Origin: Uranotaenia lowii
Lineage: Eukaryota; Arthropoda; Insecta; Diptera; Culicidae
DNA: 64,000 bases
Reading direction: 5' to 3'
Assembly: GCF_029784155.1 (NCBI RefSeq)
Contig: NC_073691.1
Span: forward strand, 21,356,006 to 21,420,005
Below, one piece after another: positions 1-9,947 of this stretch. The stretch's first letter is position 1, and each line of letters starts with the position of its first letter. A model generated the notes under the pieces. The model was not told the DNA's origin. It saw only the letters and a list, made by a program, of their open reading frames with translations, and searched no databases. The translations under genes and the position numbers were made by a program.

Positions 1-860
1 TTCCTACTTCTTCATTTTTTTCAGTTCTTTTTTTTTCAACTCAAAAAAAAAATCTCCTAATACTCTTGATTCTTGATTTTCACAATCCTGTCAGTCCTCT
101 CGATTCTCTTGGTGCTCTCAATCCTCTCAGTTTTAAACACTCTCTCAATTCTCCACACTGCCTCAATTGTCTACATCCTCTCAATTATAACACTATTTAA
201 CATCTCTACACTCTCAATTCTCTCAACACTTCTCTCAATTTTATACATTCCCTCAACTCTCAACACTCTTTCAATTCTTTATCCTATATCAATTCTTTCG
301 TGTGTAGAAACTTTCTCAACTCTCTCGAATCTCTATACTATTTCATTTTATAATACATTTCTCAATACATAGTCTAAATTGCCTCAATTCTCTACATCTT
401 TTATTTTCTCTTTTCGGGCTGAATAAACCAACTTGGTTAAAAATCCCTGAGAATAAAGGGAAAAAAAACTCTCAGTACTTTCAATTCGACACCCTTTTCA
501 ATTTTTGAATTTTCTTCACTCTCTCAATTATTTTGATTACTTACACTCGCAAACTCTACTCTTTCTCAATTCTATGTATGATATCGATTCTCTAATATCT
601 ACTTATTCACTACACTCTCTTAATTCTTTAAATTTTCATATTTTTTTTCAATTTTCATAATTCTCTCTCTCGAATTTCCATTCTATCACTTTCCATTAAT
701 CTTCATTTCTCTCTACTCTCATTACTCTCTAGTCTTTACTTTTTACTCTTTACTTTGCGCTTCCTACTCTCAACTCTCGGCTTTTTTCGTTCCCTGCTCC
801 TGCTTTCTCTCTCTACACTCAATTTTCTTCTCAATCACCTTTCACCTGATGAAATATCAA
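1..860. repeat. degenerate pyrimidine-rich minisatellite
   Basis: The stretch is dominated by variants of CTCTCAATT and CTCTCAACACT on the plus strand, with a loose 7 to 14 base rhythm that is clearest from 90 to 400 and decays to the right. A 99-codon reading frame exists over 73-372 but is a by-product of the repeat: it is only Leu, Ser, Ile and Thr. The array runs off the left edge, so its full length is unknown. Confidence 0.75.
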
Positions 861-3148
861 TCAATCGCGTTTCCATCAATTTTTTTTTTTGAAAAATAGA
901 AGAAAAAAAGAAAACAAGCTCAAATTGAAAACCAACAACGAAGATTTCATGAAAAATTTTAGAAAAAATTCAAACATGCATACCGTAAACTGTGGGAACT
1001 TTGATCAACATGTAATTTTTGCAGATAATCATCATTAATTAAGTCTGAAGTCAAAATATCTGATAACTTTTTTCTACGTTTGAAAGTCTATAAATTGAGT
1101 TTCAAATAGACTAATTTTGGTTTGTAGTTGGAGATTTTTTTATATCACTTAAAATGTAGTTTTAAAGTTTTAAAATATCTGTTTTTTCGAAGACCTACAA
1201 ACAAACACTTCTCCTGATGAAATGGAAGCATTTAGAAGAAAATGGGTTCTTCTATATGAAAGTTTAACTTTTTTCCTTTGTACAGGTATAGTTTTAGAAT
1301 TATTTTTATGATCATTATATGATAATTTTTGGATATAAAAAAACAGACATTTTCTATGGAAAGCCTGTACAGAACAAAAAGCTAAAACCCTATCAAATGG
1401 TTAAGTTTCAATAAAAAAAAACAGGAACACAGGAACAGTAGAAGGACCCATGATGGTAAAATTTAATTTGTTTTTGAGGCCAAAAAATATTGAGAAATGT
1501 TTATAACTTTAGCCCCTAAATGTATGCAGCAGCATTATCCATCTTTTGAGTATATTTGTTTTTGAAAGAAAACATAGAAAAATACAATTGAGTCAAACAA
1601 AATACTGTTATTGATGTTTTAAGCCTTCTGTGCTAATGGGTATCAAAACAATAGTTTTGTAGATGTTGAGATACGTTAAAACCATAGTGATAAAAGTTAC
1701 CCCGAAACATGAAATCTTGTTTTGTAACAAACATTAAGCTATAGCTACTAATGTCGTCGCTGTCAATGATCATGCTTTATACTCCTTAACTCAGTTAGTA
1801 TTTTTTAAAATTTTAGTGTTACGAAAAAGCAACCTCTTGCAAAAAACATTTGGAAAGTGAATTAAAAAAGTTAGTAATGTTCCTCCAGTTTACGGTCCTA
1901 AAATTTCATTGAATTTATAGTTATAAAAAAAACACACAAACATCTATTAAGCGAAAAATCTAGAGAAATAACAAAAAAAAGTATATAAAAAACACACTAC
2001 ATGTTTTTGTTAAAAAGAGTCAAATAAGAAAAGTTCGAAAAAACAACTTAACAATTCCAAATAAACAAAAAAAAAATAGAAAAACTTGAACATAAAAGTT
2101 AAAATAAAAAAAAAATGAACCAAAAAATCAAACATAAGTTTAATGAATTTTGAAATAAATTTATGTTATCTAGAATTTAGATACCAGATTGACCGGTTTA
2201 ACCCGGACTTGCCCGGATACTTGAAACAGAAATTGAAAAAGGTCTGGTCCGGTTTGTTCAAAAATCCTGGATTTTGTTCGGATTCATTCAGTTTGTAGCA
2301 AAATCCGACAAAAATCTAAAATTGAGTAATTAAAATTTTTATTTATTGCATGAAAAATCTTTGCATTTTTAACTCCAAAAAAGTGTTATGCAAAATTTTT
2401 CAAAATAAACATTTACGATTTTTCGGAAGCTCAATGTACTCTAAAGAAAAATGCTGATGTGTTGCAATTTAAGAAAAAAATATTTCAATGTTTTATTGAA
2501 CTGGTTTTTATTGAATAGTTTTTGGCTTTTGCATAAAATTTGCCCAAATATTTTCCGGACTTTGATTCGGAAATTTTTAAAAGGAATGCCTCAGTAATGG
2601 CGATATTTTAACGTAGTTGATTCACTTCTAAATCATTAGAAACTATGATGAACTTTCAATTTGAATAACATTTTGTAAGCAACTTGAAACAACGTGTGCA
2701 TTTTTTTCCGTGTAAAAATGTTGACGCAATACTCCAGCGTGAACAGCCGCACGTCATAGTTGTTTTTTCCCAGGGCAATGCAACCAATTCCCCATGCTGA
2801 GTGAAAGAATGTAAATTTCTTCCTTAGAACAGTGTTGAAAGGAAGAACACATTTTATTAGGGTTAGATTTTTTTTCATTTAAGAGTGAGTCAACTGATTC
2901 AGTGCCTTCTTGGCACTGAAAAATCGCTCACACACCTGTGTGTAGGAAAACCGCGAACTCTGGTGGGCTGCATCTGCTTTATGTTAATAAGTTTAGATTA
3001 CAAGAACGCAATTTCGCTGTTACAAATGAATTTTTCCGTTATGGTCTTTTGATGCCATAATCTTTTGGTTTTTTCCCAGAAGACATTGTCAAATGTAAAC
3101 ACGATACTACTTTGTGAAAAATTTGATACCATGAAAGAACAGCCTCAC
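861..3148. other. AT-rich stretch without recognised genes
   Basis: Homopolymer A and T runs dominate and I see no convincing exon on either strand. The synaptotagmin gene at 3149-3894 should continue leftward through here, because its C2B domain is cut at a splice donor, but no C2B continuation was recognised. The 80-codon minus frame at 2636-2878 has no C2 signature. This stretch is therefore best read as a large intron. Confidence 0.5.
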
Positions 3149-3504
3149 CTTAACAAAAATACTCTCATTTCCGCTGTCCGTTTCCACCGGAACGACTGAT
3201 TCCATCCCACTACCATCTTCCGGATCTCCCATCTCTAGGCTTCCGCCATCAACGGCTTCCTGCCTCTGGGTCAACGAAGGCCTTCCCGAGGAACAGCGAC
3301 TGGACCGCCTTTCGGCTTCACTTTTCAGATTCAAATTCCGCGCTTTCACAATCACCACCGTGAGCCGCTCGGCCGTCGGCAGATAGCTCAGCGAAAACAT
3401 CAATTCGCCCAGCTGGCTCCGTTTATGGCTCGAATGGCCGACCAACTTAAGCCATGTAGTCATCGGCCGGTTCACGTTCTCGTTGATCTGCATTTCGCAT
3501 TCCC
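3149..3504 (-). CDS. Syt12: synaptotagmin-12-like, exon with start of C2B
   Basis: Reading from 3504 down to 3149, this exon finishes C2A (GECEMQINENV, then a TTWLKL strand), then starts C2B with LGELMFSLSYLPTAERLTVV followed by IVKARNL, the family's beta1-beta2 signature and closest to synaptotagmin 12. After NLNLKS comes an unusual insert of about 50 residues rich in Ser, Gly, Glu and Asp before the frame resumes as SIFVK, where the C2B strand normally reads PFVKV. The acceptor is TTCTAG and the donor at 3143-3148 is GTGAGG, phase 0. The rest of C2B is missing from the window or unrecognised. Synaptotagmin 12 is a vesicle membrane protein of the Ca-independent class. The family call is strong, the subfamily good. 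Confidence 0.85.
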
Positions 3505-3564
3505 CTAGAATGTCAAAAATTGTGAGACGGATTTGATCGTTGATCGTTGAACCAATTTGTTTAC

Positions 3565-3691
3565 CTATCAGAGTTTGCTCGGTGGCACTGGTGTGATACA
3601 CGTGAAACCAAAGCGATCGGCGAACGTTCTGATGCGTGATCCAAAAGCTGAACGTTTCCTGGTAGCTCGGACAGTTGGACCCCTTGAATAC
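3565..3691 (-). CDS. Syt12: synaptotagmin-12-like, C2A middle exon
   Basis: A 127-base exon that starts in phase 0 after acceptor ATCACCAG and ends after one base of a Gly codon. It encodes VFKGSNCPSYQETFSFWI, the usual C2A strand pattern (K-x-x-NP-x-FNE-x-F-x-F), then LWFHVYHTSATEQTLIG. In Ca-binding synaptotagmins the loop after FxVYD carries two or three Asp residues; here the same positions read HTSATEQ, so loop 3 cannot bind Ca in the usual way. This agrees with synaptotagmin 12. The next intron is only 60 nt (3505-3564), a multiple of three and free of stops. Confidence 0.85.
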
Positions 3692-3752
3692 CTGGTGATA
3701 TTTCTATTGTAGTCTCCCAAAAATGTGTGATTCAATTTACGAAGATACTCAC

Positions 3753-3894
3753 CTTGGTCTGCAGCACTTTGCTCTCGTCAGGTACGATAAAAACTTTCAC
3801 GAAGGTATCGATATCGACGCCGGGGGGTCCGGCAAGCTGCTTAGCTTCCTGGATCGTGACCAACAGCTCGATGCCCTCGTTTGTGGTGCTACCC
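3753..3894 (-). CDS. Syt12: synaptotagmin-12-like, C2A start exon
   Basis: A 142-base exon between acceptor CATTCGCAG and donor GTGAGT. In frame after one base it reads GSTTNEGIELLVTIQEAKQL, then GPPGVDIDTFVKVFIVPDESKVLQTK, the beginning of a C2A domain. One loop-1 Asp (IDTFVK) is kept. The polypyrimidine tract upstream (3897-3925, read on the minus strand) is strong. Exons for the membrane anchor and linker must lie further right. The plus-strand F-box gene begins only 260 bp away, which puts that gene either inside this intron or between this gene's exons. Confidence 0.85.
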
Positions 3895-4063
3895 CTGCGA
3901 ATGGAAGATAAAAAAGAAACGGAATTGACTGTTAGATTGGTTGTAAAAGGGGGCGTTATAAGGTTGTTGAAGATTTATGAAGAGGACAGGCAATAAGACA
4001 TATTTCCACTTTTGTCCAATTTTACCTAAAAGTATACCTGTATAGTGAATCTACCGCGATCGA

Positions 4064-4070
4064 TATAAAA
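4064..4070 (+). promoter_or_regulatory. TATA box of first F-box gene
   Basis: TATAAAA lies 90 bp before the start codon, with an initiator-like TCAGAT at 4088-4093, at the expected 25 to 30 bp spacing. This gives a short leader of about 65 nt and supports the ATG at 4154. Confidence 0.6.
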
Positions 4071-4153
4071 GTCAACAACTTCTGTTCTCAGATTCCCATT
4101 CAAGTTTAAGTCTAAGTCTTAGAATCGTTAAGCAAAAGAAAAAAAAATCAAAC

Positions 4154-5692
4154 ATGTCGTCGCGTTCCGAGGGTATCGCCATCCAGCGGAAGAGTGGTTT
4201 TCCGTTTTTCTCCTTCCGAAAGCGATCTTCGACAACGATCGACTATCTACCGAACGAGCTGCTTGATAAGATCTTCAGCTATCTGCCGCTGGTTGATCGT
4301 AAGGCGGCATCGTTGGTGTGCAGGCGTTGGGCCGATATGGCATTTGCTGCGCACGTTATGCGATGTTTCGTGCTGCGAATACAGGGATTCGATTGGGAGC
4401 GTTACCAAGCGTTGGTGGACAGCGATCGCGTCTATCGGAACGTGTTCGCGTTTCACGAGTTTAATCTGTGTAGCGATGAACAGATGACGATATTGAAATT
4501 TGTGGTAAAGCATTGTGGGAAAACGATTGAAAGTTTCAAGTGTTTGGCAAGTTTGAACGAAGAACAGTTACGTGTAATTCTGGATAAGATGCCCAGGTTA
4601 AAAGAACTCATAATACCGGTGATTCAGAACATCAAGTTGCCGGACCGGACCACGCCTTGGTATCCAGTGCTCCAGAAGATTAATGTGACCCTGCATTTCG
4701 ATCGGAGTTCTCAAGTGAAAGATCTAGACATTCCATCGATCTACAAGAATTTGGAAATGTTCCACTCGGATTTCATAATGCGCGAAGATTTTCTCAAGGC
4801 CATCAAAACCACGCAAAAGATGTCCTCTCGGATGACATCGGTGGAGCTGTTTTCTTCCGATCTCATCATACTGGTCGATGATCTGGAGCTACCGAACATC
4901 AGAACCCTAACGCTGTCGGGGCTGTTCTGTGGCTGTGCGATCGCTCTTGATTTCTTCCGGCAATTCTCTCTACTCACTGAGGCCACTCTTGGTTTCGACG
5001 TGGACGATGACCTCCTGGATGTCTTAACCGAAACCAGCGTCAACCTGCAAAAGATAAGCTTCCAAGCCAACAAAATCAGCAACATTGGTTTCGATACCCT
5101 AGTCCGACTAGAGAAGCTAACCCACATATCAATAGCAGGACAACTTCAACTAAACATGCTAACGACCTGCCCTCCAATGCCGAAAGTTCAATCCTTCTCG
5201 CTCAGATTCGATCAACCCAACAGCGACGAAAAAATCTTCGCCCGAATTTTCGCCATTCTCCCTCAATTAGTTGAAGTAAAAGTGGCCTCCATGCAGCGTG
5301 CCGTAATGGATTTCGTTCTGCTCCACATGGGACCTCACGCCCCCCCATCAATCCGGCACCTGATAGTACACAACAACATCACCTACCGGTGCGGCCAACT
5401 TCGCACCATCACAACCCCAGAGTCACAAATGGTGATGCTGCGATATCCCGAAGTCACGCTAGACGGGTTCGATCTGCCCCCGTTGGATTTTCCGCACAAG
5501 GGAAGCATCGAGCGGCTCATTCTGAGGAATATGGACGTCACCCGGGATCAGACACTGCTGGCGGCGTTCGAGCAGGTCGGAACGTTGCGCTATTTGGAGG
5601 TTAACAAGTGTCGGCGTATTACTGCTGCCGGGACGAAAATGTTGAAGCTGAAGTATCCCGATTGTGTGGTGCGTTTTGAGCCGTACATGTAA
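4154..5692 (+). CDS. F-box/leucine-rich-repeat protein 1
   Basis: A 512-residue intronless gene. The F-box is at residues 30-70 (YLPNELLDKIFSYLPLVDRK, then SLVCRRWADMAF), the fold that binds Skp1 in SCF ubiquitin ligases. The rest is a long array of degenerate leucine-rich repeats that would choose the ligase substrate, closing with LRYLEVNKCRRITAAGTKML, a typical last LRR. A motif VYRNVFAFHEF near residue 95 recurs in the two paralogues below. Start: the ATG has AAACATG context and follows a TATA box at correct distance. It is closer to the third paralogue than to the second (for example VTRDQTLL against VTRDLHLM near the C-terminus). I saw no clear AATAAA soon after the stop. The substrate is unknown. 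Confidence 0.9.
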   Translation: MSSRSEGIAIQRKSGFPFFSFRKRSSTTIDYLPNELLDKIFSYLPLVDRKAASLVCRRWADMAFAAHVMRCFVLRIQGFDWERYQALVDSDRVYRNVFAFHEFNLCSDEQMTILKFVVKHCGKTIESFKCLASLNEEQLRVILDKMPRLKELIIPVIQNIKLPDRTTPWYPVLQKINVTLHFDRSSQVKDLDIPSIYKNLEMFHSDFIMREDFLKAIKTTQKMSSRMTSVELFSSDLIILVDDLELPNIRTLTLSGLFCGCAIALDFFRQFSLLTEATLGFDVDDDLLDVLTETSVNLQKISFQANKISNIGFDTLVRLEKLTHISIAGQLQLNMLTTCPPMPKVQSFSLRFDQPNSDEKIFARIFAILPQLVEVKVASMQRAVMDFVLLHMGPHAPPSIRHLIVHNNITYRCGQLRTITTPESQMVMLRYPEVTLDGFDLPPLDFPHKGSIERLILRNMDVTRDQTLLAAFEQVGTLRYLEVNKCRRITAAGTKMLKLKYPDCVVRFEPYM

Positions 5693-7117
5693 AGTTATGT
5701 TTCTGGTTGGAAGATTTTTTTGGTGAAGATTTCACTAGGTGAACCAGGGAAACACTAACTTGAAAATATAATACGACATTCAGATCTTGACAAAGGTTGG
5801 CTCAGGAAAGATAAGTCCCATGCGCAATTTGTGGCAGGCAGCCACTCAGGAAGATATCGCTCAGTGAAAGTGATTTCGGGAGCCAGTATCGCCTGATTGC
5901 CCCGATTACATGGATCAAGGCTAGAACTACATGACATGACAATAAGTCAAGCAGGTCAGCAATAGAAACTGAATCAGAAATCAGATTCAGTTGGCTGTAC
6001 CTCACTGAAATGTATACTTGCTACTATGGCTTAAAAAAACGGTGCGACTCTATGGCATCGAGTTTTGCACAGTATAAGTGAGTGTACATTTTAGGAATGA
6101 TAAACAAAAAAAAATGAGAGGAAGAGCAACACAAACTTATAGCTGAAGCTGGGTTCAGGAAGAAAAGCTAAATACTTTATTGTTATGATAACTGGCAAGG
6201 GATAAATGTATGTGTAAGACAAATCTAGCTTTTAGTTAACGTCAACATTTTGAAACATCCAACTGAACCTAATACAAATCATTTAAAATATTCGGAAGCT
6301 TAAATTCTTGAGTATGAAACCGCTACCGCAACTTTTAAAATTCAACATCTTACTAAATCTATAGGTAAAGTTCATTTTTTATATCATTTTTACCCAATTT
6401 AGAATTTTTCTGCTTTGCCGTGTATTATTCAAATGTGAACACACTATTACCACTACAATTATTATCAATCCGGTGTTGTCTTAAGGAAATAATTCCGTTT
6501 TCAAACCAGACCAAACTTCGTCAACGTCAAAGCCCTTTTTTCATTCGTCAAGTTAGAAAATTTACCTAATATTAAGATTAAATCTGTATTTTTGTTTCAC
6601 ATAATTTTTGTTTTACCCGGTTCTCCAATGTAAACATGCTACTGCTATATAAAAATTTAATATTTTTTAATCAAATTGCATAACTTGCGACCCAATTTTT
6701 CAGGCAAATCTTACGGCTTTTAACATTGTATCAATTGTTTATGGAACATCACTTAACAAAACTCTAGCTACTTTAATTCTGTATAAGATTGAACAATTAT
6801 TATCTACATAAGATTAACGAAACTGAGGAATAAAGGCAAGACATTTTGTAGGAATCTAATGTTTTATTTATTCGAAATCCATAACGGAATAATCACAAAA
6901 AATACAAAACCTGACATTTAGAATATTTTTTTGTAGTCAGGACTACATCTGCTATATGTGAAATACAAATTTTAAAGCTTTTTTTTTTTATAACTTTTGC
7001 AGTTTTCTGTGAATTATTAAGATGTTCCTTACGACGCAAAGTGGGCCAGGAAACACACTTTTGCGGTCAAAATTGACTGCAGGCCAGAGGCTTCGTTGTA
7101 GCTCATCGATGTCTTCG
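5693..7117. other. intergenic AT-rich sequence
   Basis: The 3' end of the first F-box transcript should fall here, but no canonical poly(A) signal stands out. Two overlapping minus-strand frames at 5755-6005 have no recognisable domain. I see no other gene. Confidence 0.4.
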
Positions 7118-8177
7118 ACAAAGTTACTCGACTATATTTGCGCTATATATTGATGAATTTGAATTAGTCCTATTTTTATCCGCAAGGTAGCGCCAAAATC
7201 TAACTTTTTACAGAAGCAAGATACAGCCATGGTTTCTTCTACAATGTTGTTCATTATACTTTTCACATCAACTTTGTAGAACTTTGTTAAGCTCTATGAT
7301 GTTTACTTACCTTGTAAAAATAATAATTTAAGAAAACCTTGGAAAAATGGGTTTTTTACCTATTTTTGATTTTGGCCACACCATACCTTGAATTTCCACA
7401 GTATTTGATTTGAATAGACTCAAATGAGATATTCTAGTGGAAAACTTCTTCGTTTCGCAGATTTTTACTGTCATAATCGCAAAAAAAATGGTTACAATTA
7501 AACATTTTTTAAATTGCATTAACTTGCTTGCGAGCAGTTTGGCGTATCTCATGTTTTTTAGAAGTGACAGTTGTGATTATGATCTAAATGCATGTAAAAA
7601 ATGTCGGTGGGTTCTCGCGGGTTCCTTGCCAAATGATTTAATAAAGTTGGTTATTTTTCAATACAAATTCACATATCGACTTTTCTACGAGAAATGCGGA
7701 TATTTTCTTTGAAAAAGGTCTTAAAATATGTGAATTTGTACTGAAAAATAACCAACTTTATTAAATCATTCGGCAAGGAACCTACGAGAACCCACCGACA
7801 TTTACCTATTTTTTGCGATTACGACAGAAAAAATCTGCGAATAGAATAAGTTTTCCACTAGAATATCTCATTTGAGTCTATTCAAATCGAATACTGTGGA
7901 AATTCGAGGTATTGTATAGCGAAAAACAAAAATAGGTAAAAACCCATTTTTTCCAAGGTTTTCTCAAATTATTATTTTTGCAAGGTAAGTACACATCATA
8001 GAGCTTAACAATGTTCTACAAAGTTGATGTAAAGGGTATAATGAACAACGTTGTAGAAAAAACCATGCCTGTATCTTGCTTTTGTAAAAAGTTAGATTTT
8101 GGCGCCAACTTGCGGAGAAAAATAGAACTAATTTAAATCCATCAATAGAAAGTGCAAATATAGTTGAGTAACTTTGT
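7118..8177. repeat. large foldback (inverted repeat) element
   Basis: The left arm (7118 to about 7683) is mirrored by the right arm (about 7722-8177) at high but imperfect identity. The outer ends read ACAAAGTTACTCGAC and GTTGAGTAACTTTGT. The centre is a short unpaired stretch around 7684-7728. The left arm holds about 115 extra bases (roughly 7490-7600) with no partner on the right. No transposase reading frame is present; the short frames over both arms are by-products. Confidence 0.85.
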
Positions 8178-9947
8178 AAACAATAACAGAAATTCATCCA
8201 AGAGTTCATTCCATTGTTGAATTTACTCGAATATAATCAAGCTTTAACCCGAGCACTAAATCGTTATCAATATAAAAAGTTCGAAAAACTAACGCTGTTA
8301 TCCTGTAAAAAATTTGAAATCTTCAACATCCCTTTTCAAATATTTAACCTGTAAAATTTATAAAAATATCATTCGGACTGAAAAATTGTACCGCCACTTT
8401 TCAATGAGTGATGATTATACTATTATGTAGATTGATACACTCAGAAAATTACTTACATGGTTTTCATAAGCCTCGTCTTATAAGCCTGAGTCGATTCGGA
8501 GTCGTTTTTGAATTTCACAATGCTTGAGGTCTAAAGAGCTTTGACTTGGTTCAAAACTCGTTCATGAATGTTTGCAGAATTTTTAAGAAAACGTTTTCAT
8601 TTTAACTTTTAGGTTTGTATGGGAGAAATTTAATATTTTGTTGTAAAAAATCAACTTCACTTTCTTCTTCTGTGGAACTGGACATTGTGCCAAATTATAA
8701 TTTTTTTAAGGGAGATTTACTACTGAACAGTTGAACAGTTGATTAGGTTGACCTTCAATGTTTGTCATATTTCTAAACAGACAAATCATACTGGTTTGCT
8801 AAATCTTAGTAACGAATAATTATAGGAGCGTTTCAAAGTTAAATCGCTGTTTTTGATGATTTTCCAGGACGAAAATATCAATGGAGAGTTGTCATATTTG
8901 GACGCTTTCCTTTCGAAATTACATTTTTTTCCAAAGTGCGAATGTCATCGAAGCGTGATAAGTACATTATCATTATCATCAACGTTTCTGTAATATTTTC
9001 CTATGCTAAAATGAGCGAATGAAATTTTCAGCTAGATTCAGGAGATTTAAAAAGATGTTTCACGAAAAAATTCATAAACAATTCCTCTCTATGTCACTTT
9101 CATGAAATCGAATCTTCCTAATTTATAAAAATACTGATTGGTTTGCAAATTGCACCACTATCTTAAAACAGATTTTTGACTTGTTTTGAACCAAAACCTT
9201 AATGTCATAAAAAGGTATACACTATAAAGATTTTAGAATTTTCAAAACCTATCGTATCATTTTACAATCAGTTTTCGAGTCAAATCAGCATTTTTTATGT
9301 TCTTCTACGAAGATTACATTTTACACTGAAACAGGTAAACTTCGAAAGTTTTCGAACCCACAAAATGTATAAAAGCCATTTAATGATAAACCTTCAAGTT
9401 TATAAAAGTACCATTTGGTTTGAAAAGTGCACCGTCCAATTTTAAGGCGTTATGGTAAGATGATTTCAGTCATATTTAATTACCAAAATTAGCAGGTATA
9501 AACAAAAGGTATTATTAAGCCTTAATATGAGTGGGATGCGATATTTAAATTACAAAGAGATTTTAACAATTTCAAAACGTATATGGTGCTTTTTCTGCGA
9601 ATGAATCTCTGAAAAGCTTCAGGCGCGTTCTTTTGTCCAAACGGCATTTTTATAAATTCAATAACTTGAAAAAATATTTACCATTTGTCAGAAAAAAATG
9701 AAGAAAAAAGGTAATTTTGAGCCTTAAGTTGTTTTACACTGTCAGGTCAACGTATTTCGCTTCCATAGTTATCGGTATCAGGTACTACTTTTGTTAATTT
9801 ATGTTATACCTGTGTCTACCATAACCGTTTGATCAAATAGAAGCACCTCAAACAGTGCAGCCAGTGCTAGTCAAGCAATCAGTCTAACATTGATGTGATT
9901 GAGAGGATCAAACTTATCTGTCAACTTATCACCAACATTGTGCGAAA
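8178..9947. other. AT-rich intergenic sequence with one dispersed repeat
   Basis: About 8480-8700 is a copy of a dispersed repeat also found at 26690-26960 (same strand) and 63290-63550 (opposite strand), recognised by GAGTCGATT, TCATTTTTGAATTTC-like and GCAGAATTTTTA blocks in the same order. The rest is unremarkable. The last 100 bases hold an initiator-like ATCAGTCT at 9878-9886 ahead of the second F-box gene. Confidence 0.45.

Noticed and set aside
73..372. 99-codon plus-strand frame
   Set aside because: It lies in a low-complexity pyrimidine repeat and encodes only Leu, Ser, Ile and Thr.
2636..2878. Minus-strand frame as the missing C2B exon
   Set aside because: No C2B signature and no matching splice sites in the needed phase.
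7328..8209. Frames over the foldback as genes
   Set aside because: They are mirrored in both arms and lack any domain.
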